Below are positions 44,726 to 53,944 of a stretch of 64,000 nt of DNA, piece after piece. Positions within the stretch are counted from its first letter, which is position 1, and each line of letters starts with the position of its first letter. A program made the position numbers and the translations under genes. Under the pieces are notes generated by a model. That model was not told the DNA's origin, searched no databases, and saw only the letters and a list, made by a program, of their open reading frames with translations. Source of the DNA: DATAOG01 sp963757395 (GTDB lineage Bacteria > Pseudomonadota > Alphaproteobacteria > Geminicoccales > Geminicoccaceae); the NCBI GenBank assembly GCA_963757395.1, contig CAVWRK010000003.1:310001-374000 (forward strand), given 5' to 3'.

Positions 44726-45040
44726 TCAGCCGTGCACGCGGGTCAGGCGGCGGACGTTGCGGTTGACCACGAGCGCCTCGATGCCGGCACGGAACGCCTC
44801 GAGGTGCGGGGTCTCGAGATGGGCGTCGAACGCCGCCTCGTCGTCGTAGACCTCATACAGCAGGACGCGGTTGGCCACCCGGTCGACCGTGACGTCGAAC
44901 TGCTGGCAGCCGGGCTCCTTGGCGACCGATTGGCCGGCATCGGCCTTGGCGAGCTCCAGGAACCGCTCGAGCCCCTCGGGCCTGACCTCGAACTCGGCGA
45001 CGATCACGAACGGGCCCTCGCGGGCGGTCGATGCGGCCAT
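44726..45040 (-). CDS. antibiotic biosynthesis monooxygenase (ABM) domain protein
   Basis: 104 residues from ATG 45040 with a GGAGGA site. The ABM ferredoxin-like fold is recognised by FVIVAEFEVRPEGLERFLEL, EPGCQQFDVTVD, LLYEVYDDEAAFDAHLETPH. Such dimeric proteins cleave heme, oxidise quinones or act as stand-alone monooxygenases; YgiN is a quinol example. Here it precedes the 2-hydroxyacid dehydrogenase by 14 bases, and the pair might act on an aromatic or sugar-derived metabolite. Confidence 0.85.
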   Translation of the reverse strand: MAASTAREGPFVIVAEFEVRPEGLERFLELAKADAGQSVAKEPGCQQFDVTVDRVANRVLLYEVYDDEAAFDAHLETPHLEAFRAGIEALVVNRNVRRLTRVHG

Positions 45041-45257
45041 CAGTGCTCCTCCCCGATGCAGCGGCCGGGCTCTTGTAGCATGCTGCAGGGCCGATCGAGC
45101 AAGCTCGCCGCTGAGCGCCATGGGACGAGGCGCCGCGCCCGCCGAGGCTGCTTGCCGCGCCCGGATGTTGTAAGATAATAATCGTGCCGCGCGCGTTGCG
45201 CACGTCATAACGAGTTGGCGCGCGCTGCGCGCATGCGAGCGAGCGGGGGAGAGACAG
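45041..45257. promoter_or_regulatory. divergent region with GC palindromic repeats
   Basis: 217 bases between the ABM gene (minus) and the 2OG oxygenase gene (plus). It contains two near-direct copies of a GC palindromic string (CGCGCGTTGCGCA near 45190-45205 and CGCGCGCTGCGCGC near 45220-45234), preceded by an AT-rich patch (GTAAGATAATAATCG). These could be operator sites or part of a promoter. Nothing else is visible. Confidence 0.35.
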
Positions 45258-45923
45258 ATGGCAATCGCCGCCGTCCGGGCGACCCGTGCCGGCACCGCAC
45301 CCTTTGAGGGCGGGCTGTTCGATTACGACGCCTTCGAGCAGGCACCCCTCGAGCGCGACCCGTTCGACTATCTGATCGTGCCGCACTTCATCCGGCCGGC
45401 CGCCCTCGAGGCGATCAACGCCGACTATCCGGCGATCGAGGGCCCCGGCAACTTCGCGCCCGAGCGCCTGCGCTACGGTCCGGCTTTCGCAACCTTCATC
45501 GACGCCCTCCAGGGGCCAGAGCTGGCGGCCAGGTTCAGCGCCAGGTTCGGCGTCGAGCTCGGCGACTGCCATCCGACGATCGCGATCCGGCGCTACTCCG
45601 AGGCGACCGACGGCAATATCCACACCGACCACAAGTCCAAAGTCGTCACGGTGCTGTTCTATCTTAACCCGGACTGGCCGCACGAAGGTGGGCGGCTTCG
45701 CCTGCTGCGTTCGGCCACCGACCTGGAGGACCATGTCGCGGAATCGGTGCCCGAGGCCGGCGCCATGCTCGCGTTCAGGCGCACCGACCACTCCTTCCAC
45801 GGTCACAAGCCGTTCGTCGGCGAGCGCCGCATCCTGCAGCTGAGCTACACCAAGGGCGGCGACACCGCCCGCCGGGTCAGCTCGCTGACCAAGCCGTTCC
45901 GCCGTCTGCTCGGCAAGAGCTGA
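45258..45923 (+). CDS. 2OG-Fe(II) oxygenase superfamily protein
   Basis: 221 residues. The iron ligands are apparent as His122-x-Asp124 in NIHTDHKSK and a distal His in DHSFHGHKPF (His178, 181 or 183), and the 2-oxoglutarate Arg in GERRILQLSY. The strand VVTVLFYLNPDWPHEGGRLRL is typical of the prolyl hydroxylase-like group. The substrate is unknown. It stands alone and diverges from the ABM/dehydrogenase pair. A GGGGGAGAG ribosome site precedes ATG 45258. Confidence 0.82.
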   Translation: MAIAAVRATRAGTAPFEGGLFDYDAFEQAPLERDPFDYLIVPHFIRPAALEAINADYPAIEGPGNFAPERLRYGPAFATFIDALQGPELAARFSARFGVELGDCHPTIAIRRYSEATDGNIHTDHKSKVVTVLFYLNPDWPHEGGRLRLLRSATDLEDHVAESVPEAGAMLAFRRTDHSFHGHKPFVGERRILQLSYTKGGDTARRVSSLTKPFRRLLGKS

Positions 45924-45946
45924 GGGCGGCGGTCGCTGCCGGTCGC

Positions 45947-46966
45947 TCAGGCGAGCCGGTTGGCCTTGGCCTGAGCGGCGAGCGCCAGCTCGCAGACCTT
46001 GAAGCAGTGGGCCTGGGACATCGCGGTCTCGGTGCGCGCGAAAATGTCGGCGGTCAGGCGCTCGTAGTAGGGCAGCGGGGCATCGTTGCAGTCGATGTGA
46101 CGGGTGTCCTGGTTGGTCACGAGGAACAGGTGGTCGGTGCCCTCGCGGCCGGCGATGTCGATGTATTTCCGGAGCTCGATGTAACCCTCGGTGCCGAGGA
46201 TGGTGCAGCGGCCATCACCCCAGGTCGGAAGACCATCCGGCGTGTACCAGTCGACCCGGACGTAGCCGCTGGCGACGTCGCTGCGCAGCAGGATCTCCCC
46301 GAAGTCCTCGAACTCCGGGTTTTCCGGGTTGGCGTAGTTGGCGACCGCGCTCGCGACGATCTCGGCATGGCTCGAGCCGGTGAAGTGGAGAAACTGGTCG
46401 ATCTGGTGCGAGCCGATGTCGGCGAGGATGCCGCCGCCCTGGGCGCGCTCGAAGAACCAGGCTGGGCGAAGATGGCGGTTCAGCCGATGCGGCCCGAGCC
46501 CGATCGTCTGCACGACCCGGCCGAGCGCCCCCGCCTGGACCAGCTCGGTCGCCCGGGTCATGGCCCGGACCTCGAACCGCTCCGAGAAGTCGACCGACCA
46601 GATTTTGCCACTTTCTGACTGAGCTTGCTTGACGGCGGCGAGCTGGTCCTCGCCGATCACGCCGGGCTTGTCGACCATCACGTCCTTGCCGTGGCGCATC
46701 GCGTCGATCGCGATCCCGGCCCGCTCGCCCGGAATGCCGGCGGTCACGATCAGCTGCACCTCGGGGTCTTCGAGCAGCGCGCGCGGGTCGGCGACCCGCC
46801 TGAGGTCGGGAAAACGCTTGATGAAACCTTCGAGCGGGACCGCGTCGTCGCGAGCCTGGTAGCCGACGCAGTCGGCGCCGAGGTCGAGAAGGCGCCCGAC
46901 CTGATGGTAGATGTGGCGGTGGTCGAGCCCGATCGCGGCGAACTTGAGGGGCGGATGGTCGGCCAT
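45947..46966 (-). CDS. Gfo/Idh/MocA family NAD(P)-dependent oxidoreductase
   Basis: 339 residues. The Rossmann N-terminus is KFAAIGLDHRHIYHQVGRLL, the cofactor region DVMVDKPGVI (with the conserved Lys-Pro) and the catalytic His region AQGGGILADIGSHQIDQFLH are typical. The opening GLDHRH replaces the standard GxGxxG; this occurs in a subgroup of the family. It acts on a sugar, inositol or related compound. The 5' end has an AAGGAT ribosome site. Confidence 0.87.
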   Translation of the reverse strand: MADHPPLKFAAIGLDHRHIYHQVGRLLDLGADCVGYQARDDAVPLEGFIKRFPDLRRVADPRALLEDPEVQLIVTAGIPGERAGIAIDAMRHGKDVMVDKPGVIGEDQLAAVKQAQSESGKIWSVDFSERFEVRAMTRATELVQAGALGRVVQTIGLGPHRLNRHLRPAWFFERAQGGGILADIGSHQIDQFLHFTGSSHAEIVASAVANYANPENPEFEDFGEILLRSDVASGYVRVDWYTPDGLPTWGDGRCTILGTEGYIELRKYIDIAGREGTDHLFLVTNQDTRHIDCNDAPLPYYERLTADIFARTETAMSQAHCFKVCELALAAQAKANRLA

Positions 46967-47013
46967 GGGCCTATCCTTGAGATTCGTGTCAAGCGGCGAG
47001 GCCGGCTGGCCGT

Positions 47014-50000
47014 CTAAGCCAACGCCAGCGGTGCCAGCTCATGCAACAGTGCCCCGGCGTCCTTGAGGTCGGCCGTGTCGAAACCCTCGGTGAACCAGTC
47101 ATACACCGAAGCGAGCAGCTCGCGGGCCGCGTCCGGCTTGCCCTGGTCGCGCCACAGCCGGGCGAGGCTGGTCGCGGCGCGCAGCTCCAGCGATATCGCC
47201 TCCTGGCGGCGCGCCACCTCGAGCGCCTGTCGATAGCAGGCCTCGGCTTCGGTGGCGGCTAGGGGTGAAGCTGCCAGCAGGAGCTCCCCTTTCAACCGAA
47301 GAATCTCCGCCTCGTAGAAGCGCTCGCCAGACGTCTCGACCAGACCGGCAGCCTCCTGCAACGCCTCGAGCCCTTCCGCCTGCGACCCCTCGGCACCCAG
47401 CACCTCGGCGAGCAGCGCCAGGTGGTATGACCTTTGAAAGACCGCGCCCGAGGCCTGATAGGCCTCGAGACCGCCCTGGATCAGCTGCAACCCGACCTTA
47501 CCCTGCCCTCTTGCGGCCCCTGCGGCGCCTTGCACGATCTGACCGGCCGCGAGCACCAGCGCGAAGCCATGCTCGCCCGCCGACCTCATCGCGCCCGCCG
47601 CGCGCTCATCCACGATCGGCCATTCCCGCCGGAACGCGTGGAGGACGGCGTTCCAGTACAGGCCGCGCGACTCGGTGTAGGGATGCTTGACTTGCTCAAG
47701 CAGTGCCAATGTCTGCCGACTACGTTCCAGGGCTTGATCCGGATAGCCCCGCAACCACAGCGACCAAGCCCAGTAGGCATTGGCTGTAGCCCCAATCTCC
47801 AAGCCATAGCGAAAGGCGAGGGGCAGGTGTTGATCGGGATCGTACATGACCAGGGACTGTTCGAAGTGCTGACAGGCCAGCGACGGCTGGCCCGCTTGCA
47901 CCAGACTGACGCCCAATGCCATATGGCCCGCCGAACGGGCGCCCGCATCCTCGGCGTGCTGCGCCTGCTCCAGGAGTTCATTGGCGACGTCGATCGACTC
48001 CTGATACTTCGCTCTGACCAGATCGAGCAAGTAGACGCCGAACAGCACCGGATAGATGTCCTCGGTGTCGCCGACCAGCTGGCACAGCTCGCGGGCGCGA
48101 TGATAGATCCGCGCCGCCTCCGAGGAGCCATAGCCCTGGGTGGCCATGACCACCGGGCCGAGAGTGCTTTGGAAGGCAAGCTCCTGCTTGGCCCGCTCAG
48201 GCGTGTCCGCCAGGTCCGACAGCATGGCGAGCCCTTGGCGCAGGTGCGCAATCGCCTCGGGATGCGCCGATTGCCGCGCCGCGCGCTGGCCCGCCTTGAG
48301 CCAATAGGCCACGGCCCGTTCGGTGGCGCTCGCTTCGCTGTAGTGGTGGGCCAGCAACTCCGGTTGCGCCTCGACGACATCCGGGAACTTGCGCTCCAGC
48401 AGCTCGGCCACCTGCTGATGGTATTGCTGACGGTTGCGTCGCAGGAGCGACTGGTAGGCCGCGTCCTGGACCAGCGCGTGCTTGAAGGTGTAGCGCGCCC
48501 GCGGCGGCCGGCCGCGCTGGTAGAGCAGTTCGGCCTCGACCAGTTGGCCCAGCCCCTCCTGCAGCGTGACCTCGCCGACCGTCGAGAGGCCGGAGAGCAT
48601 CTCGTAGGCGAACTCGCGACCCAGCACCGAGCCGAGCTGCGCCACCTCGCGGACCTGCGGCAGACGGTCGAGCCGCGCCATCAGGGACTCCTGCAGCGTT
48701 GCGGGAATCGCGAGCGACGACAGCGGCCCGGTGAGCTCGAAGCGTTCGCCCGTCTCGCGCAGGATGTTCGAGACCAGGATCGTCTTGGTCAGCTCCTCGA
48801 CATAGAGCGGGACGCCGTCGGTCTTGATCACGATGTGCTCGACCACCTCGGCCGGCAACGGCTTGTCGCCCGCCAAGCGGGCCACCAGGGCCTCGCTGTG
48901 CGCCCGCTCGAGCCGATTGAGGGTGATTGGCGTCATGTGCGAGCGCGCCGGCCAGGGCGGCACGAACTCGGGCCGCGAGGTCAGCACCATCAGCAGGGGC
49001 GCGGTTGGGGACTGCTCGATCAGGAGGCCGATCAGCTCGAGCGTCGACGGGTCGGCCCAGTGCAGGTCCTCCCACAGGGTCAGGAGAGGCTGCCGCTCGG
49101 CCTCCTCGAGCATCCAGGCGATCAGCGCATCCTGGGTCTCGTGCTTCTGCTGCTGCGCACTCAGCGCCAGCGGCGGGTAGCTCCCCTCGGGCAGCGGCAG
49201 CGACACCAGCGATGCGAACAGCGGCACTGCCTCCGCAAGCGGCTGGCTGTAGCCGCCGAGCATCGCCTCGAGGGCCTTAAGGCGGGTCTCTGCGTCATCT
49301 CCGGATTGCCAGCGCAGCAGCCGCTTGAGGTGCTCGATCACCGGGTAGAGCGCGCTGTTGGTGTGATAGGGCGAGCAACGGAACGCGATCCGCGGCAGGC
49401 CTTCGGCGCGCACCTCGGCCCTCAGCCCGTCGACCAGCACGCTCTTGCCGATCCCGGCCTCGCCGCTGATCAGCACCACCTGGCCGCGGCCCTCGTCCTT
49501 GGTGCTCTGCCACGCCCGACGCAACAGCCCGGTCTCCTCGTCGCGCCCGATCAGCGCCGGCGGCGCCGCCCCACTCTCGCTCTCGGCCTCGTCGGCGTCC
49601 TCGGCGCGCTCGGCGCGCAGCCCCGTCACTCCCCAGGTCTGGACCCGCCCGGCGATGCCCTTCAGCTCGTGGCTGCCGAGCTCCTGGTAGAGGAAAGCGT
49701 CGCCGGCGACCTCCCTGGTCAGCGCGCCGATCACGATGCCGTTGCGCCCGGCGAGACCCTGCAGCCTTGCCGCGACGTTCGGCGCCTCGCCGATCACGGC
49801 GCGCTCCTGGGCCAGCCCCTCGCCGACGATCTCGCCGACCATCACGAGGCCGGTCGCGATCCCGATCCGGACCGCGATCTCGATCCCCTTGGCGCGCCCG
49901 ACCTTGGCGTTCAGCCCCACCATCGCCTCGACGATCGCGAGCCCGGTCCGGACCGCCCGCTCGGCGTTGCGCTCCAAGGACTTCGGATAACCGAAATAGA

Positions 50001-50520
50001 CCAGGATGCCGTCGCCCATGTATTTGGCGACGAAGCCGTCGTACTCGCGGACGATGCCGGTGCAGCGCTCCTGATAGGCCCGGATCACGTCCTGCAGATC
50101 CTCGGGATCGAGCTTGCCCGAGAGCGCGGTCGAATCGGCCAGATCGCAGAACATCACGGTCAACGGCCGCCGCTCGGCGTCGCTGGTCGCCGGCTCGGCC
50201 GCGAGCGAGGCCTCGAGCAGCGGGGGTGCGCTCGCCACGGTTGCGCCACTCCGCGCCGCCGGCTCGGTCAGCCTGTATGCCGGCTGGCGTGCGAGTGCCG
50301 GTCGCGGTCGCCGTTCCACGATCGCCTCGCCGTCGCCGGCCCACGCCAGGACCTCACCCTGTTGATCGACTGCCAGAGCCTTGACCTCGATCAGCTCGAA
50401 CCTGAGCGCGTCGAGCTGGCTGTCGTCGAGGTCGAATTCAGCCTGCAACCTTCGATAAGAAAGGCGGCCTTCGATCACCAGCAGGCCGATCACCGCATGG
50501 AGGACGTGCGAAAAATTCAC
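47014..50520 (-). CDS. class III adenylate/guanylate cyclase domain, AAA ATPase and TPR regulator
   Basis: 1168 residues from GTG 50520 (the frame is open to a TTG at 50535). Residues about 122-300 are a nucleotidyl cyclase domain with metal Asp in VMFCDLADSTALSGKL and YMGDGILVYFGYP. About 335-600 is an STAND-like or AAA_16 ATPase module with Walker A ISGEAGIGKSVLVDGL near 350, Walker B LLTLWEDLHWADPSTL. The rest is TPR-like helices. The N-terminal 100 residues are a DNA-binding-like or zinc-ribbon-like region common in such alphaproteobacterial proteins. Roles are signalling-dependent regulation; no target gene is adjacent. The protein is intact despite its length. Confidence 0.87.
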   Translation of the reverse strand: MNFSHVLHAVIGLLVIEGRLSYRRLQAEFDLDDSQLDALRFELIEVKALAVDQQGEVLAWAGDGEAIVERRPRPALARQPAYRLTEPAARSGATVASAPPLLEASLAAEPATSDAERRPLTVMFCDLADSTALSGKLDPEDLQDVIRAYQERCTGIVREYDGFVAKYMGDGILVYFGYPKSLERNAERAVRTGLAIVEAMVGLNAKVGRAKGIEIAVRIGIATGLVMVGEIVGEGLAQERAVIGEAPNVAARLQGLAGRNGIVIGALTREVAGDAFLYQELGSHELKGIAGRVQTWGVTGLRAERAEDADEAESESGAAPPALIGRDEETGLLRRAWQSTKDEGRGQVVLISGEAGIGKSVLVDGLRAEVRAEGLPRIAFRCSPYHTNSALYPVIEHLKRLLRWQSGDDAETRLKALEAMLGGYSQPLAEAVPLFASLVSLPLPEGSYPPLALSAQQQKHETQDALIAWMLEEAERQPLLTLWEDLHWADPSTLELIGLLIEQSPTAPLLMVLTSRPEFVPPWPARSHMTPITLNRLERAHSEALVARLAGDKPLPAEVVEHIVIKTDGVPLYVEELTKTILVSNILRETGERFELTGPLSSLAIPATLQESLMARLDRLPQVREVAQLGSVLGREFAYEMLSGLSTVGEVTLQEGLGQLVEAELLYQRGRPPRARYTFKHALVQDAAYQSLLRRNRQQYHQQVAELLERKFPDVVEAQPELLAHHYSEASATERAVAYWLKAGQRAARQSAHPEAIAHLRQGLAMLSDLADTPERAKQELAFQSTLGPVVMATQGYGSSEAARIYHRARELCQLVGDTEDIYPVLFGVYLLDLVRAKYQESIDVANELLEQAQHAEDAGARSAGHMALGVSLVQAGQPSLACQHFEQSLVMYDPDQHLPLAFRYGLEIGATANAYWAWSLWLRGYPDQALERSRQTLALLEQVKHPYTESRGLYWNAVLHAFRREWPIVDERAAGAMRSAGEHGFALVLAAGQIVQGAAGAARGQGKVGLQLIQGGLEAYQASGAVFQRSYHLALLAEVLGAEGSQAEGLEALQEAAGLVETSGERFYEAEILRLKGELLLAASPLAATEAEACYRQALEVARRQEAISLELRAATSLARLWRDQGKPDAARELLASVYDWFTEGFDTADLKDAGALLHELAPLALA

Positions 50521-50625
50521 TGACCATTTTCCCAAAAGCTTTCCCTGGCACGATAGATCACATCGGCCCCGTGTCCAACTCGTACCGCAGCGTCGGCACG
50601 TTCACAGAAGCCCGGCGACGAGGAG

Positions 50626-51657
50626 CTAAGCGGTCGCCAAGGCGACCCTGCGGCCTTCGGCCGAGGCGCGCAGAACGGCGTCAATGAAACGATGCACCTC
50701 GAGCGCTTCGCGGCCGGAGGCGCGCGGACTGCGGCCCTGGTCGAGGGCGTCGAGGAAATCGGCGAGCAGGGCGCGGTGGGCATCGTGCGGAAAGGCCATG
50801 GGATCGGCGCCGCCGCCGGTGCCCTGCTCCTCGCCGATCTTTTCCACTTGCCCGTCCTGGTGATGGAGGATCAGCACGCCGGCCGCGAGTGTCGCCGTCG
50901 CCCTGGTGCCGATCAGCTCGATCCGCTCCGGAAATCCCGGAAAAGCGGCGGTGGTCGCGAGCAGGGCGCCGAGCGCCCCGTTGGCAAAGCGCAGGCCGGC
51001 GCCGGCGAAGTCCTCGGTCTCCATCCGGTGCAGCCGCGAGGTGCCACTGATCGCCGCGACCTCGGCGACCGGCCCGGTCAGGCTCAGCAGCAAATCGAGG
51101 GTGTGGATCGCCTGGGTGATCAGGACGCCGCCGCCATCGCGGGCGAGCGTGCCGCGGCCCGGTTGGTCGTAATAGCTCTGGGGCCGCCACCAGGGACAGA
51201 TGACGTTGGCCGCGGCCAGGTCGCCGAGCGTGCCGGCCGCGAGCCGGGCGCGGAGCGCCAGGGAAGCCTCGCGGAAGCGGTACTGAAACACGACCCCGAG
51301 CTTCACACCCGCAGCCTCGGCAGTCTCGACCAGCGCCTCTGCCCGCTCGGTCGAGCGCTCGACCGGCTTTTCCAACAGGATGTGCTTGCCGGCCGCAGCG
51401 AAGCGTTGGACGAGGTCCAGATGCGTGTCGGGCGGGGTCAGGATCATGACCGCGCTGACCGACCGGTCGGCCGCGATCGTCTCCAGATCTTCGGTGAGCG
51501 GAAAGGCGAAGCGCTCGGCGAACGCCTGCCTGCGCGTCGCGCTCCGGCTGAAGGCGTACGCGACCTCGACCCGGTCGGCGAGGTCGAGCAGGCTCTTGGC
51601 GTGCGGGGTCACCGCCATGCCGAGCCCGATCAGCGCGATGCGGCGTTTGTCCGGCAT
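50626..51657 (-). CDS. Gfo/Idh/MocA family oxidoreductase
   Basis: 343 residues. Rossmann start RIALIGLGMAVTPHAKSLLD (about 5-24), VMILTPPDTHLD, the cofactor motif HILLEKPVERS with conserved Lys-Pro, and the active-site GGGVLITQAIHTLDLLLSLT. It oxidises or reduces a sugar-like substrate with NAD(P). It follows an HpcH/HpaI aldolase gene by 14 bases, suggesting a catabolic pathway for a sugar acid in which an oxidation precedes retro-aldol cleavage. Confidence 0.9.
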   Translation of the reverse strand: MPDKRRIALIGLGMAVTPHAKSLLDLADRVEVAYAFSRSATRRQAFAERFAFPLTEDLETIAADRSVSAVMILTPPDTHLDLVQRFAAAGKHILLEKPVERSTERAEALVETAEAAGVKLGVVFQYRFREASLALRARLAAGTLGDLAAANVICPWWRPQSYYDQPGRGTLARDGGGVLITQAIHTLDLLLSLTGPVAEVAAISGTSRLHRMETEDFAGAGLRFANGALGALLATTAAFPGFPERIELIGTRATATLAAGVLILHHQDGQVEKIGEEQGTGGGADPMAFPHDAHRALLADFLDALDQGRSPRASGREALEVHRFIDAVLRASAEGRRVALATA

Positions 51658-51671
51658 GTCCGACGCCCCGC

Positions 51672-52442
51672 TCAGCGGCCGCTCGCCCAGGCGCGCGTCT
51701 GGTCGCGGATCGCGCCCATGCCGCCCAGCAGGACGAAGTGGTCGAGGCCGTAGTTGATGAAGCGGAAACCCTGCGCCAGGCGGCGCTCGACGATCTCGGC
51801 GCTGCCGCAGACGTAGCCCGCGGCCGTGCCGGTCGCCTTGGACGCGGCCGCGACCTCCTCGACCAGGCGCTCGTGATGGGCCGCGTCGTGGTCATTGGCC
51901 TTGACGTCGGTCATCAGATCGAACGGGCCGATCAGGACCACGTCGACGCCCGGCACCTGCATGATCGCGCGGACCTCGGCGACCGCGGCCTCGGTCTCGA
52001 CCATGACCACCAGCATGATCTCGTCGTTGGCGCTTTGGATGTAGTCCTCGAACGAGCCGCCGATCAGCTCCAGACGGACGCCGCCCGCCGAGCGCCGGCC
52101 CTTGGGCGGATAGAAGGCGGCCTCGACCGCGGCCGCCGCCTGTTCCGCGTTCTGGACCATGGGCACGATCACGCCCATGGCGCCCATGTCGAGCACGCGG
52201 TTGATGGTGCCGGGCTCGTTGCCTTTGACGCGCACGATCGGCGCGCTCTCGACCGCGAGGAAGCGGGCCAGCGCCTGGTTCAGCGTGTGCTCGGTGAACT
52301 GGCCGTGCTGCCCGTCGACCCAGACCCAGTCGAAGCCCAGATGGGCGACCTGCTCGACCAGATCGGCCGAATCGTAGACCAGCGTCGGTCCGAACGTGGT
52401 CTGGCCGGCGCGCTGCCTGCCGAGCGCCTGATTGCGTCGCAT
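51672..52442 (-). CDS. HpcH/HpaI family aldolase
   Basis: 256 residues. Family features are FGPTLVYDSADLVEQVAHLG, the metal/active-site Asp-His-Gly as WVDGQHGQF (residues about 42-50), Arg in APIVRVKGNEP, and the metal Glu and Asp in MVETEAAVAEV and GPFDLMTD. Class II pyruvate aldolases of this type split 2-keto-3-deoxy sugar acids or 4-hydroxy-2-oxo acids. The gene precedes a Gfo/Idh/MocA gene by 14 bases on the same strand. Confidence 0.88.
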   Translation of the reverse strand: MRRNQALGRQRAGQTTFGPTLVYDSADLVEQVAHLGFDWVWVDGQHGQFTEHTLNQALARFLAVESAPIVRVKGNEPGTINRVLDMGAMGVIVPMVQNAEQAAAAVEAAFYPPKGRRSAGGVRLELIGGSFEDYIQSANDEIMLVVMVETEAAVAEVRAIMQVPGVDVVLIGPFDLMTDVKANDHDAAHHERLVEEVAAASKATGTAAGYVCGSAEIVERRLAQGFRFINYGLDHFVLLGGMGAIRDQTRAWASGR

Positions 52443-52617
52443 GATGCTGCTTCGATCCTTCCTCTGCTAAAGCTTGCGGCAGGCGCCGTTGCCCCGCACA
52501 CAATGCCATGCTCAGCCGGACCTGCAAGCCGGCTGACCGAGGAGTCGAGGCCCTGGTCCACCTCTGCAACCGGCTCGCCGATCCCGCCGCGGCCGCTCAG
52601 AGCCCGGCCGGTGCCGG

Positions 52618-53850
52618 ATGACCATGCTCGCCGGGCTGCGCGCGATCCCGCGGACGCTCGCGCACCGCGACTTCGGCACCTACGTCGCCGGCATCAGCAT
52701 CTCGCTGATCGGCACCTGGATGCAGCGGATCGGGGTCGGCTGGCTCGCCTGGGAGCTCAGCCACTCGGGCGCGGTGCTCGGCCTCGCCGCCTTCGCCGAT
52801 CTGTTCCCGACCGTGCTGATCGGCCCGTTCGGCGGCGCGCTCGCCGACCGCCTCGACCGTTTGCGGCTGATCAAGATCACCCAGATGCTGGGCCTGGTGC
52901 AGGCGGCGACCCTGTTCCTCCTGACCGCGAGCGGCCTGATCAGCGTGCCGTGGCTCCTGGTGCTGGTGCTGCTCGGCGGGGTCGCCGCCGGCGTCGAGCA
53001 GCCGGCCCGGCTCGCGCTGGTGCCGAGCCTGGTGCCACGCCCCGACCTCGCGACCGCGGTCGCGATCAACGCCATCGTGTTCAACACCGCCCGCTTCATC
53101 GGCCCGGCGCTGGCCGGCCTCGCCATCGTCTGGATCGGGGTCGGCACCGTCTTCGCGCTCAACGCGTTGAGCTTCATCGCCTTCCTGCTGGCGCTCGCGC
53201 GCCTGCGCCTGGCGCCGAGTTCCCGGCCACGCCGCGCTCCGCCGGTGTTGACAGCGGTCGGCGAGGGCCTGCGCTACACCGCCGGCCACGCCGGCATCGG
53301 CCCGATCCTGCTCCTGCACGTCGTGCTTTCGGTCGGCGCCCGCCCGTTCTTCGAGCTGCTGCCCGGGTTCGCCGACCATGTCTTCGGCCGCGGCGCGCCG
53401 GGGCTCGCGACGTTGAGCTCGACGGTCGGTGTCGGCGCGATCGTGGGCGGGTTCTGGCTCGCCCAGCGAACCGACCAGACGCGCCTGGCCCAGGTCGTGC
53501 TGGTCAACTCTCTGTTGATCGCGCTCGCGACCCTCGGCTTCGCGCTCAGCAGCTGGTTCCCGGCCGCGATCCTTTGCGTCGCGGTCGCGGGCTTTGCGAT
53601 GGTGGCGACCGGCGTCGGCACGCAGACGCTGATGCAGACCGCGGTCGAGGACGAGATGCGCGGCCGCGTGCTGAGCCTGTTCGGGCTGATCTTTCGCGGC
53701 GGTCCGGCGCTCGGCGCGCTGATCATCGGCACGGCCTCGGAAGCGGTCGGCCTGCAGGCGCCGCTCGCGGTCGGTGCCCTGCTCGGGGTCGCCGCCTGCG
53801 GCCTGGTCTGGCGCCAGCGTCAGTCGATCGCCCGGGCGCTTGCGAGCTGA
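52618..53850 (+). CDS. MFS transporter (EntS-like exporter)
   Basis: 410 residues with about eleven or twelve membrane spans. Signatures include GTYVAGISISLIGTWMQRIG near residues 20-40, the loop-2/3 motif GGALADRLDRLRLIK, and the second-half VEDEMRGRVLSLFGLIFRGG. It resembles the enterobactin exporter EntS or macrolide-efflux-like MFS proteins (MFS_3). Substrate is unknown. The gene diverges from the aldolase/oxidoreductase pair, and precedes the acyl-CoA carboxylase genes by 94 bases. Confidence 0.88.
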   Translation: MTMLAGLRAIPRTLAHRDFGTYVAGISISLIGTWMQRIGVGWLAWELSHSGAVLGLAAFADLFPTVLIGPFGGALADRLDRLRLIKITQMLGLVQAATLFLLTASGLISVPWLLVLVLLGGVAAGVEQPARLALVPSLVPRPDLATAVAINAIVFNTARFIGPALAGLAIVWIGVGTVFALNALSFIAFLLALARLRLAPSSRPRRAPPVLTAVGEGLRYTAGHAGIGPILLLHVVLSVGARPFFELLPGFADHVFGRGAPGLATLSSTVGVGAIVGGFWLAQRTDQTRLAQVVLVNSLLIALATLGFALSSWFPAAILCVAVAGFAMVATGVGTQTLMQTAVEDEMRGRVLSLFGLIFRGGPALGALIIGTASEAVGLQAPLAVGALLGVAACGLVWRQRQSIARALAS

Positions 53851-53944
53851 GCTCCGGCCGCCGCGCCGCCGGCGACAGGCCGCGATTGCGGTCGGCACGT
53901 TTCCCGTCTAATCCCCGGTTGCAACAGCGCTTTCGTCACCAGGC

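Noticed and set aside
47434..50523. 1029-residue open frame on the plus strand
   Set aside because: Antisense to the cyclase-ATPase-TPR gene, which has full catalytic motifs. Long antisense frames are normal at this GC content.
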